Assembly (NCBI GenBank): GCA_015680685.1
Contig: MNCI01026912.1
Span: 659,300 to 723,299, forward strand
Direction of reading: 5' to 3'
DNA: 64,000 nucleotides
Origin: Gnetum montanum
Lineage: Eukaryota > Streptophyta > Gnetopsida > Gnetales > Gnetaceae
Positions within the stretch are counted from its first letter, which is position 1. The number at the start of each line of letters is the position of its first letter. The translations under genes and the position numbers were made by a program. The notes beneath the pieces are model-generated. The model was not told the DNA's origin, did not search any database, and saw nothing but the letters and a program-made list of their open reading frames with translations. Of this stretch, positions 45,030 through 55,209 are shown piece after piece.

Positions 45030-45611
45030 ATGCTGTTTGGGCCTACCAATCCACTTGGAAACTTCATATTGGCTACTCTTCCTATGAGCTTGTGTTTTTG
45101 AAATTACTAGCTCTTCCAATTCAAATGGAGCTCTGTACACTACCAATAACTTGTGACCTTAACCTTGACCTAAGTCTAGCATAGAAAGAAAGATTGATAA
45201 ACCTCAACACACTACATGAGAACCTATTGGTAGCCTTATCATCTAATGAGTTGTACAAGGCATTCAACAAATAATGCCATGACCTTAGAATAAGAAAATA
45301 AAATTTCAATTGGGAGATAGGGTCTTCTACTGGAGTCCCACACACATACTACAAAAACTAAGATCCAAACATTGTGGAAGGGACCTATATTATCTATATA
45401 ATCTTTCCTTCTAGGGCCATGATAATTTACAAACGTGAAAGCCCAAACAAGAAATTACTGGTCAAAATGTAACAAATAAAATCTTTCCATGAACCTAAGA
45501 GAGCTAATGACCAAAATGCACACTGAATTTTTCAGATCTCCTTCTTTCAACTCAGTTGTGAAGAAGATGGCCATCCATGCTAATCTATCAAAGTGGCTCC
45601 ATAGTCTATTC
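45030..45611 (+). pseudogene. Integrase of element D, C-terminal continuation
   Basis: It resumes the frame interrupted at 31,745: DAVWAYQSTWKLHIGYSSYE, then LELCTLPITCDLNLD-like sequence and the C-terminal part to GEEDGHPC (about 45,570). After about 45,600 similarity to F's integrase end stops, marking the right-hand inversion breakpoint. Confidence 0.7.
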
Positions 45612-47440
45612 CATGCATAGAGTTGAACTGCTATTAGGTTTAGTTGTTAGCCACTAGGTGCCATCCTATTTTGTGGCTACTACGTATAGGCACCTTTGAA
45701 TTTATATCACATTGGCACACTATCTGCATGTTGTGATTGATGTGCTTTTTACAGTCCATAATTTCTGCACATAGTTGCACCCTATGTCCTTGTATGTGAT
45801 GCATGGAACATAGTTTCTCTCAATATTTTTAAAATCATTTTCCATGAAAATTTCCAAGGAGAGGTCTCTGATTCCCAGCTGTGCATCTATTATGCTTAAC
45901 CAAGCCCTTCCCATGATTATTGGGAAGTCCCCCTTACAATTGTCTACACGAATCACTAGGAAGTCAGTAGGATAGGACCATGCACAAATGATGGTCACAA
46001 TGTCCTCCACTAATCCCAAGGAAATGGTGATTAACTGATATGCCAACTCAAGATGAATGTTGCTCTTCTTTAGAGGAGGTAGGTTCTATGCTTTTTACAT
46101 TTCATGTTAGATCAAATTTACACCAGAACCTGAGTCTAGTAAAGCCTTAAAAGGCTCATTTTGAGTGATTTTTAAGTAAATTAGGGGACTCCCAGGATTA
46201 GATCTTTTCCTAGGAAGGTGCCCAACCTTTGTCCAATTAGTGACCACGTGGATCAACATGACAGTATGCACTTTGGGAGGCATTTGATTTGAAGGGATTT
46301 CGAATGATGTAGTAGAGGATGATGGAGAAGTAGGATCATCAATTATAGGTGTTTGTGAGGGCTTAGAAAGACTGTTGATTTAGAAGAAAGGTCTTTTTTG
46401 AGGTTATTTTTCAAATAACCCGGCTGGGGAGCCAGCTATAAGTTAATAGCCCTTATGACATTTCTTTGCTATGACTTGGTAGGAATTTCACCTTGCATGG
46501 ATGGAGCTGATGAAAATTGACTTAAAGGCGGAGGTACAAATGTAGAAGGATGAGGAGGGTATATGGAAATGGGGATTCCTTTGTTGGAGATTGAGCTATG
46601 TAGTATTTAGAAGGGTAGTGGTGGTGTTGGAAAGATGTGTGATTGGAAGAGTTATGCAAAGAAATAGGTTGCTAAACATAGTATTCATATGGATTTGGCT
46701 TTTGGTAAGGGTATTGCTCATGAGATTAGGGTGGAGCTCCACTTAGATAGTAGACTTGCTGTTGGTGGAACTGTTTATACTTGCCTTGAGGATAAGGAAA
46801 CCTCCTTGGTGCTTGCCTTCTTGCAAATCTAGGATTTAGTGTGTACATCCCAAAATCCTGTAAGTGTGATACAATGGGGCAACATCCCTTAAGATGCTCG
46901 TACTAGCAAATGTCACACCCACCATCATCATCTATCTCGGATTTTGAAACCTCTTCAACAATAGCAACTTTGTCCTTACCTCTTTGATGGGCACATTTAG
47001 CTTCTTTCATTCTCCTTCGATCATGACCATTACCTTATTCTTTGGACTGTTCAATAATTCTAAGAGTAGTTTGGAATTTTTCGTTCAAAGAATCCCACAT
47101 TTTTTCTACCTTGGCAGATATTTCAGAAATAGATTTATGGATTGGCAAGGTTTTATGTTGCACCACTTCATCAAGTGATGCCTCCTCCTTATTGTCACAA
47201 AACTAAACTTCCCTTTTTTGGATGGAAGGGTCTTGGTTGTACTCCTACATACTTTCCATTTTTCTTAACTCACCTTTTTCTTTGGCCACCTAGTCAATTA
47301 GCCCTTGGATCTAATGGACTCTTAGTTCTAAAAGTATCCCTTAGGCATAGACCCCAAGAGTTCTTCTCATTTCTATTCTAAGCTCATCTATGATATGGTA
47401 AATTTGCTCCCTTTGAGAAAAGCCATGGCCTGGGCACTTG
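45612..47440 (-). pseudogene. Protease and gag of element D, truncated
   Basis: Minus strand. Protease: GLVEDIVTIICAWSYPTDF, GDFPIIMGRAWLSIIDAQLG (46,046-45,880). The catalytic loop lies near 46,120 and appears damaged. Pro/Tyr-rich gag tail (46,760-46,440), then a zinc knuckle with the pattern CDIC-YEHLKGCC (about 46,920-46,890, a stop inside), and part of the gag domain up to GHGFSQREQIYHIIDELRIE. At 47,440 gag ends abruptly next to A-rich repeats. The gag N-terminus and 5' LTR are lost. Confidence 0.7.
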
Positions 47441-47530
47441 TAAGGCAAAACAAGGTAAAATAAGGCAAAAGAAAAGTAGAAACAAGGAAAAAGGAAGTAA
47501 AATAAGGCTAAAACAAAATAAAATATGCCA
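47441..47530. repeat. A/G-rich degenerate simple repeat
   Basis: Loose repeats of AAGGCAAAAC and AAGGTAAAAT type right at the truncated end of element D, possibly the scar of the truncating event. Confidence 0.5.
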
Positions 47531-47875
47531 AATAATGTTAAACAAGAAAAAATAGTATTAATCAATTAAATTTCATTATTTTTTAGTCATTTTGTGTTTA
47601 AGATAGGCAAAAATTTAATAGAAAAGGCTACAAATTATCAAAATTAGGAAAAACAAGCTTTAAATTATTAAATTAATAGGTTTTCATGGTCAAACTAGTT
47701 TAGAAAAGCCAAAAATTACTATTTCCTAGTGTGTAGGGGCCATGGTCAGTTTTAGGTCTAGGTTCAATATATCTAGTTAATTTTCTAATCATTTTTTTCA
47801 CACATAGTGTATGGAAAGAAAAGTAAAGAATTCTCTTTGTTTTATTTTTATTTTCATATTTTTAGAGAGTCTACT

Positions 47876-48265
47876 AGGCAACATATGAAACTTGGATTTT
47901 TAACATGTAAATTAAAATAGTAATTTTTTATGTGTCCATATGTATGCTCTTTCATCCGCTACCATAGCGTACTTGAATTGGGTTTTTAACATGTGAATTA
48001 AAATAGTAACTTCTATGTGCATTAATATGCTTGTCTGGATGTTACCATAGTGTACATAAGTTGGGTCTTTAACATGTGAGTTAAAATAGTAATTTTTATG
48101 TGTACATTCTTTTGTATGCTACCATGACATGCTTAACTTGGGGATTAATATGTAAATTAAAATAGTAATTTTTTTGTATTATATGCTCTTTTGTACACTA
48201 CCATAGCATAGAGAAATTGGGACTTAAATAGAATGTGAGTTAAGAATGGTAGTTTCTATTTCATG
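47876..48265. repeat. Minisatellite with a unit of about 80 bp, about 4.5 copies
   Basis: Each unit has a core close to TTAACATGTGAATTAAAATAG, then TAATTTTTATGTG and ending CTACCATAGCGTAC. Units begin near 47,885, 47,985, 48,060 and 48,135, with a decayed last copy near 48,215. Copies differ by several bases, so the array is old. No reading frame spans it. Confidence 0.7.
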
Positions 48266-49480
48266 ACAATGTGTAGGTATGGTAGGTATAGGTACTTTCA
48301 TATTTGTGAGAAGAAACTACTACAACATAGGTTTGACATTCCAAGCGCTACTAGATGATGCATTGGTAAGGATGGAGGTCATGATGTTCACGAAAGGCAG
48401 CACATTGATGGGCTTGCATAGCCTAGATAGGATATGGAAGGTGTAGTAGCAGATAACAAGGTGGGCATAGCAACTAAGGATGGGACGGGACAAGGCATGG
48501 TGTGAGCCTACGTAGCTTGATATAGGGCTACGCAACCTCTTATAAGGTGTTATGGCTACAGGGTTTTTATTTGTCTTTTGATTTGTCAACTACAGGGTTT
48601 TAGGGCCCCCACATGGTAGCAACAAGAAGAGGCAGTAGTGTGGCAAGTAAGGCAACAGTAGGGAATAATGGTGTGCAAGGCAGAGATGGCATGATTGTGT
48701 AATGGTTGTAATGGAGAAGGGGAGCACAGCACAATTGAGGGGGATGGTACCAATGAAGGGTGGTACGAGGTGTAGTCGTGAGGCATAGAAGGAAGGAAGG
48801 AAGGTGATGGCAATCAATGTAGTGGGAGGTGATGTAGGTTCTTAGCTACTACAGGGTCATAAGGACGATGAGGACAAAGAGGAGAGGCAACGATAGTCAC
48901 TAGGAAGTCATGTTTCCTTTGGTAGCAGATGGGAACATTCCTGTGTAGTCATGGAAGTTTCGTCAGTGCTAGTGAGGGTTTCAGTGGCAACAGGTAATGA
49001 CATGGTATGGCTAGGATGAAGGGCAGTAGCATGGAAAGGGGATGATGGTAGCATTAGTAGAGGTTTGGCCATGACGTAGGGTGATGGGTGTGTAACACAT
49101 GAGGATGATGATAATTAAATCTTAGCTTGGGGTTGCATGGCTCGTTGTGAGGCTAAGGCAACCATCTGTAGGGCCAGCGTAGCCCACTACTAGGCTTGTG
49201 TGGCTCCCTGCCCTCCCCTTTTTTTAAGGCTATCAAAATAAACTATTATATAACATAAACAATGGTAGTGATAAACTTTTGTCAATTACATCTCTCAACA
49301 AATTCTATGTTATTCCCAAATGTTCCCCAGTGAGGGTGAACTCCATTAAGGCAATAGTAACAAAAAGTTCCAATCCATCTATTCTATCACCAACACATTT
49401 TTGTGAAACTGTAATCAAGTTTCCCCCAACAAATACTAATAGTTTTCATCATTGTGAATATATATCATTTATGAATCATT
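48266..49480. other. Unassigned DNA before element J
   Basis: 48,580-49,200 is G-rich on the plus strand with loose GGCAGTAG/GGTAGC repetition; open frames on the minus strand there are a composition effect. I recognise no gene or element. 49,200-49,480 is ordinary AT-rich DNA flanking the J LTR. Confidence 0.5.
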
Positions 49481-50295
49481 TGATTGGCTATGTTGATAGA
49501 CATGCATCAATGCAACCTCATCGACATACCTCCATTGATGCATTGTTATGTCATGCCTATATAAATATGCATACCCATCTTATGTATGACACGTTAAGTC
49601 AATAACATAGTCGAGGTCTTGTAGTTTTCTTAACTTAAAGTTCGAATATTTTCTGAGTGCTCACAGTAGGATTTCAAGGATTGTACGGATCCTCATTTAA
49701 GCATCATTGTACTTAGATACTTTGATGTGACAACAATAAAGACGAGATTCTTGGAACTGTTTGTAGCATTTAGAATAGATTAATATTTATTTCCATGCAC
49801 TTTATTATTCATGCACTTTACATTTATGTCTTTAGTTAATTAATGAATTTAATAACAAACACATAATTACGACCACTTTGAACATACCGCTTAATGCTTT
49901 GTAATCCTATGAGTGGCTATTTGGTATACCCACTAATAGACACTTGGTAATGTAGTCGTGTTAAGACGAATTTAGGATGCGAATGGAAAGTAGGCCCAGA
50001 TGCTTTGTTAGGTTAGTTAGATTAAGAATCATTAGATAGTTAAATATTTAATTTTTAATTAATTATTTTTACTTCATACTTAGATTAAATAGATAAAATA
50101 TAAAATATAAACAAATATTATGTGCATTGGCTTACACTTAACCATACTAATGAGCCAAGAAGACAACAATCATTCTCACGTCACTATCTTTATCTATTGG
50201 TACACTCAAGAGCTAAGTCCATGGAATTCGACTGGATTATTGGTGAACGCTTGTGATTCGTATGGTTGAGGAAAGGGACTGCTTATTGCTTATCA
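49481..50295 (+). repeat. 5' LTR of element J
   Basis: It starts TGATTGGCTATG and ends GCTTATCA, about 815 bp, followed by a primer site, so it is a plus-strand 5' LTR. U3 units ATGCATCAATGCAAC and CCATTGATGCATTG form an imperfect palindrome (49,501-49,545). TATAAATA is near 49,558 and AATAAAG near 49,735. It is diverged from the LTRs of F but has the same organisation. Confidence 0.7.
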
Positions 50296-50316
50296 TTGAC
50301 GCTATTGTTAAGGACT
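50296..50316 (+). other. Primer binding site of element J
   Basis: TTGACGCTATTGTTAAGGAC directly after the LTR; a decayed tRNA-Asp-type site. Confidence 0.6.
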
Positions 50317-50559
50317 TAGGTTAGCTAAGTATGCTAAATAGGAAAGATAGTGTATCCTAAAAAGACGTTGTAAAAACTGTAAACGATAAAATCATTAAGA
50401 ATATAAAAATAAACACATACTATTTTTAAATAGAGACTAATATGGCTTCTTCTTGCAGGGACAAATCTCCACCACATATTGGTGGAACCAATCAGAGATA
50501 GAAGATTCCTAAAATAGACATCCCAATAGTTCTGTGTTATCTATGCTCATCCTGATCCC

Positions 50560-50935
50560 TACTCGTTGCACTTCACTTTTGTCCTACATTAGGATGAGTA
50601 ATTACATTGGAGAGATATGCAGAGTAACATTGTGTTTTCTCCTAACCGATCAGTGCTTGCAATGTTAATGAACAATTTGATTCATTATGGCATTACTGAA
50701 CTTAATTTAGAATATGAAGTTCAAGATCCTCTTTGTAGACTTATCATTCCACATATGCCTAACAAAGGAAAGATTAACAAATGGAAGCACACTATGAGGC
50801 TTCAAAAGGCAAGATGTTTTCTATCCACTTATTCTTGCAACAACACAAGGACAATGAGGAATTTTTTTCTAGAGCTTCCCAATACATAGATTCTTCCCCT
50901 TTCTTTGATGGGGAGATCCTTAACTAATGATTGTA
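50560..50935 (+). pseudogene. gag N-terminus of element J
   Basis: LHFTFVLH followed by stops, then MQSNIVFSPNRSVLAMLMNN and NLEYEVQDP match the N-terminal segment of gag F and C. Similarity fades after about 50,935. The next expected gag region (SR-like) appears at 53,995, so something of about 3 kb lies in between. Confidence 0.6.
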
Positions 50936-53900
50936 ATTAAGTATCAACAACCTTGGTGATGGGAAGAATGGTTCTGAAGACCAAGAAGCCTTGAAAGTGT
51001 TGGTGACCATTTGGGATTGCCAATGTTGGGAGCCTCCGATCTCATGACCTTGGATGTCAAGAGAAATGAAGGTGTTCCTCAAAATAAGGTTTAGGTGCTT
51101 ACTAGTCTATTGGAAACACCAAGGCCCAGATACCTCCAAATAAACTTAGTGGTTATGAGACAAACTAAGTGTGAGTATGTTCTTGCTGTTGTGAATGTTG
51201 AAATACTTGGGTTCATGTAAGAAAATGTAACTGACTATCGTAAAAGAAATTTAGCTAGCTTTGTCAAATACTGCAAGTTGTTTGAGATTCCTATTTTTTC
51301 AAATCACTTAGTCTATATAGTCCCTATAATACGCTACTTGAAACACATAAAATTTCACAAAAATGCTTGAGCACAATTCTACCAATCTCCTCCTAGTTTC
51401 TCCTAGAGAGAAAATTCCACAAACAAACTAAAAATAGAGTGAGGTTCAATGGATTTGAGAAAGAGAGAAAAAAAAAAGGAAAGAAGATTTGTGTAAATCT
51501 CAAACATTTAGGCAATATAAATTAAACATGATGAAACACTTCGCAATAAAGCTATTCCAATTTAATCTAAGTATTACAAATTGCCCAAACCTTCTAACCT
51601 CAACAAGAAAATTCATAAAAAATAATCTTATTCATTACCAAAATGCTTTGTAAACCATAGGTACAAGCTTATGCTTGGCTAGCCAATAGTTGTCAAGAAT
51701 TGAAAACACTAGAACTAATAGAAAAATTTGAAAATTTTTAAAATTAGAATTCTAAGGCAATAAACTTTAGAAAAATGAAGCTATTTCAAATAAGTTAAAG
51801 TGTCAAAGACTCTCTAGGTCATCTAAACTCAAATAGGAAATTTCTATAAGACATTATTATTATATTGCTCAAGATGCTTTTCTATAACATAAGCTCTTAT
51901 TTGGCAAACCTTAATAGAAGTCTAATATTGCGCAAAATGGAGCTTAAGAACAATATAGAAAATCCTTAAAAAAAATGCCAAGCACATTACTATCTAGACC
52001 ATTAGCTAAATAATTAAAACAAAATGGAAAGTAAGGCACTCATAGGATTAAAATTGAGCAGCTGAATTAATATATTTAGCAATCCATGCTTTTATGGTCT
52101 TCAATGTTGCTTCTACCAATTCTGCCTCCCTCTCTCCCCAAATATATATATATATATATATATCTTCTCTTACTCTTGAAGCCCTTTTATAGTAGCTTAA
52201 TGGTAGTTAAGGTAAATATTAAATATCTAGGGAATTTATTTATAACTACCTTAAGAAGTTATAGCTTCTATAGGGAGTTATGAAACAATCAAGCCATAGT
52301 TGGCAAGTGTCTTCTTAGCAATTACAACATTACAAATATCAAGGAGATCTATTTATAACTTCTTTGGAAGGTTATAACTTTCATTGGAAAATTTCAATTC
52401 CCAAGGAAATTAAAGTTATATTTATCAAATGATTATAAATTTCTTCCTTTTTTAAATCTTAAACCTCTCTTTTTAAAATTACTAGTTGTGATTTGAATAA
52501 ACCATAAGTTTTTGTTTGTGATGATTTGTTTTTTTTTAAATAAAATTATTATTAAGTCCAGGTGACCTTAATAAACGTGGTTTCATATTTGGTGTGCCTT
52601 ATGTCAATGTTTGAGCTTTGTGGTTGTCATGCCCACTGCCATGTTGCCTCCATTGTGCATGGTTCTTGTGTGTTCTATGTACCCTGCTTCCACTCTCGGA
52701 TCTTGTTGTTGCAGTTTTGCAGGGATGGCACTCCCACTAGCATCATCCTTGGTCTATGCACATTATTCTATGTGGTGCTACTCCAAAATGACTACCTCCA
52801 TCACAAACAAGAAATTTGCAGATTCAAACCTTGCTCTAGTTCTCACAACGTTGATGCCCTATTGCCCTGTGAAGTGAAACTTGTGTGCAGGTGGTTGGAG
52901 AGGAGCTTTCATTCAAATTTCTAGTGCTAATGTGGAGAAATTGACTATGATGAATACCCTTTGCTTAGGATTCTTTAACCTACATTTTTTATTGAAATAT
53001 ATGATGGACGCTACTTTAGGGCTTCTTTTGATTTTGAATTTGGAACCAAATTTTTGATGCCTGTAGGTTTGGCATGCTCATTTTTGCTCTAGAACACCAA
53101 TTTTGTATAGATATTCTTATGAATTGGAGGGCATATGTTCTTCTACAAGTTTTTAAAGTTTTATTTGCTTTTTGCACTTCATATTACCATGTTTTTTTTG
53201 CAGCAAGGGTTTCTCTTCTGGAATAATGATGAAGTTATTTTTTTCAAAAAATTTTGTTGAATTTTTCAATCATTGTTTAATAAGAATCTTGTTAATTTTA
53301 TTTACTTTGTGTTGAAATTATGATCTTGTTCTACCAACATTCATCAAATGTTGCTAAGCCTTTGAACTAGATATTTTCCTCTTACTTTGTTCAAAATTCA
53401 TAACTCTACAACTTAATTTTCTGCCACTATTTAGAAGCCACCATAGATTGGATATGACATTATGAATTACCATGACCATAGCATAACAATGGATCTTTAT
53501 GTAATGCAATTACTTGTCAATTTTTCTAAGAAGTTATTTCCACTTTATTTTTGGTCATTCTTTGAAACATCCAGTTTACCACTAAAACTAAAACTAATAA
53601 ACTAATACAATGTAAGAACCAATGGTGATACGATTGCAATACACTATCTTGTAATTTCCAAGTCATTTCTCGAATTTCGCCTCTACCATTATACATATTT
53701 TTACATGGAAAAACAACAAATTCTTCATCCTTAAGCTAGAAATACCTTACTAAGCTTTCATTAATTCCATGCCTTTGGAATTATGAACACAAACTCAAAA
53801 TATGCACACCTTGAATATAAAAAGAACTTTTGAATTTTTTTCCTTTAACACCTTTCTTCATCATGCTTCTCACTATTGCCCCTTCAAATAAATAATCTAA

Positions 53901-53994
53901 CTTTTATCTTCCAATCACCATTTAAAAGCTAAATTGGGCAATTTAGTTCTCAACATTATCTCATAAAATTTGCTCCAGCAAAATGGTGTAAATG
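50936..53994. other. Unassigned 3-kb segment within element J
   Basis: AT-rich DNA with a (TA) microsatellite (52,142-52,163). I could not match it to the other elements. A few short protein-like stretches occur (52,562-52,924 and around 52,940-53,080, EIYDGRYFRASFDFEFGTKF) but with stops and no recognised family. It may be a further insertion into J. Confidence 0.4.
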
Positions 53995-54158
53995 TGACAA
54001 TAGAAAGATGGAAGCTACAACCAATCACCCAAAGGCAAGAATAATGACAAGCACCACGACAATGATGAACAAAAAGAATGGGGTAGGGATCAAAGAAGGG
54101 AATCTCGTAGACATTGCTTTGGTGCTAATTCTCCTTCTTCTTCATTTTTATTGTCTTC
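53995..54158 (+). pseudogene. gag of element J, SR-like region, left part
   Basis: One open frame reads GKNNDKHHDNDEQKEWGRDQ and RRESRRHCFGANSPSSSSF, equivalent to the SR-like region of gag C. It is cut at 54,158 by element I; the last five bases TCTTC are the target duplication. Confidence 0.65.
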
Positions 54159-55056
54159 TAATGAGTGGTGAGGTATCCCTACACTCAATCATACGAATAG
54201 GAGCATATACGTGTGATCTGGTCGAACTTCGTAGATGGACTAGTTATGGCATCTAGACAGTTATATGTTGATCACAGTTCACAGTCTTCCCACCTAGACT
54301 AGTATTTGCTTTGTCACATATGGTTTAGTCTAGAGTGAGGTGTATGATGTGGTTTCTACTACTATGCTAATCCTAAGGACAATAAGAGATAACTTAATTA
54401 AGCTAATGAGCAATAGGAAATAAGATCTAAGCTAGCCTAAGTGCGATAAGCATCCATCCCTAATCATTCATATGCATCTTGGAATTTGTGTACTACTTTT
54501 GGGATTACCAAGCACACATCACTCAAAGCACTACTCAGTACGCTACTGGGTTACCACGTAGTTACACTTAAAATGTTTGTGATTAAAGTGTACTCATTTA
54601 GCATTAACAATAGGAGTAGTAAATGATGATAAAAGAAATCTTAACTAAGAAAACAACAATAAATAATAAATAATTAAAACAAGTTAAAAAGCTAAGTGAA
54701 TGCTGTAATGATGAAGTAATCTTTCTCTTTATTGCCAATCGTGTGCGTGTATAAGTACATCACACTTGAACAAAGGTTTCATACAATTACAAGTATCACA
54801 CTGCTAACATGCACTTGGGAAAGAATTGAAAACTAAAAATTGACTAAAGACTAACAAAAAGGATTGACTTAAAGATTGACTAAAGACTCTTTAATGGACT
54901 AACTGTTCTAATGATTTCACTGTGCACCTAAGTGTTATATTTATAAGCTAACATAGGAATCATGATATCGTGTATATGATATTATATCCAAGTTGTGATA
55001 TCATGTACTCAATACCGTGTACCTAATATCGAGGCCTGGAAAATTACGATTCATCA
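54159..55056 (-). repeat. 3' LTR of element I
   Basis: About 898 bp; starts TAATGAGTGG (TG changed to TA) and ends GATTCATCA. Minus strand: U3 with GATATC-type palindromes (55,040-54,960), TATAAATATAAC (about 54,950), AATAAAG (about 54,732). The polypurine tract follows at 55,057-55,066 (TACCCCCACG in plus reading). Confidence 0.87.
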
Positions 55057-55209
55057 TACCCCCACGGCTAAATAAAAACTTGTCCTCAAGTTAAACAAAC
55101 AGTGGATAGGTATGGGATTATTGAATGACTATGGACCATTTCATGCTACAGTGTGGGACTAGGAAAAACAAAATTTGGACACAGACACAAAATACAAAAT
55201 TTGTGGAAC

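Larger units (their letters stand above)
23394..47440 (-). mobile_element. Element D: Athila/Tat-like element with inverted RT-integrase block, split by element F
   Basis: On the minus strand D has a 3' LTR (23,394-24,234), ORF3 (27,310-24,482), internal promoter and spacer to 29,264. Protease and gag resume, also on the minus strand, at 45,612-47,440. Between them RT, RNase H and integrase run on the plus strand (29,264-31,740 and 45,030-45,600), which indicates an inversion of that block. Element F is inserted in the integrase. The gag start and 5' LTR are missing at 47,440. Left of 23,394 there is no primer site, so that edge faces host DNA. Confidence 0.75.

Noticed and set aside
48586-48817. 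Two overlapping minus-strand open frames rich in Ser, Pro and His
   Set aside because: The opposite strand is G-rich with loose triplet repetition; no homology recognised and no start context.
52562-52924. Two overlapping plus-strand frames of 88 and 120 codons
   Set aside because: Hydrophobic, Cys/His-rich products without any family pattern; no conserved copy in the window and no splice signals to extend them.
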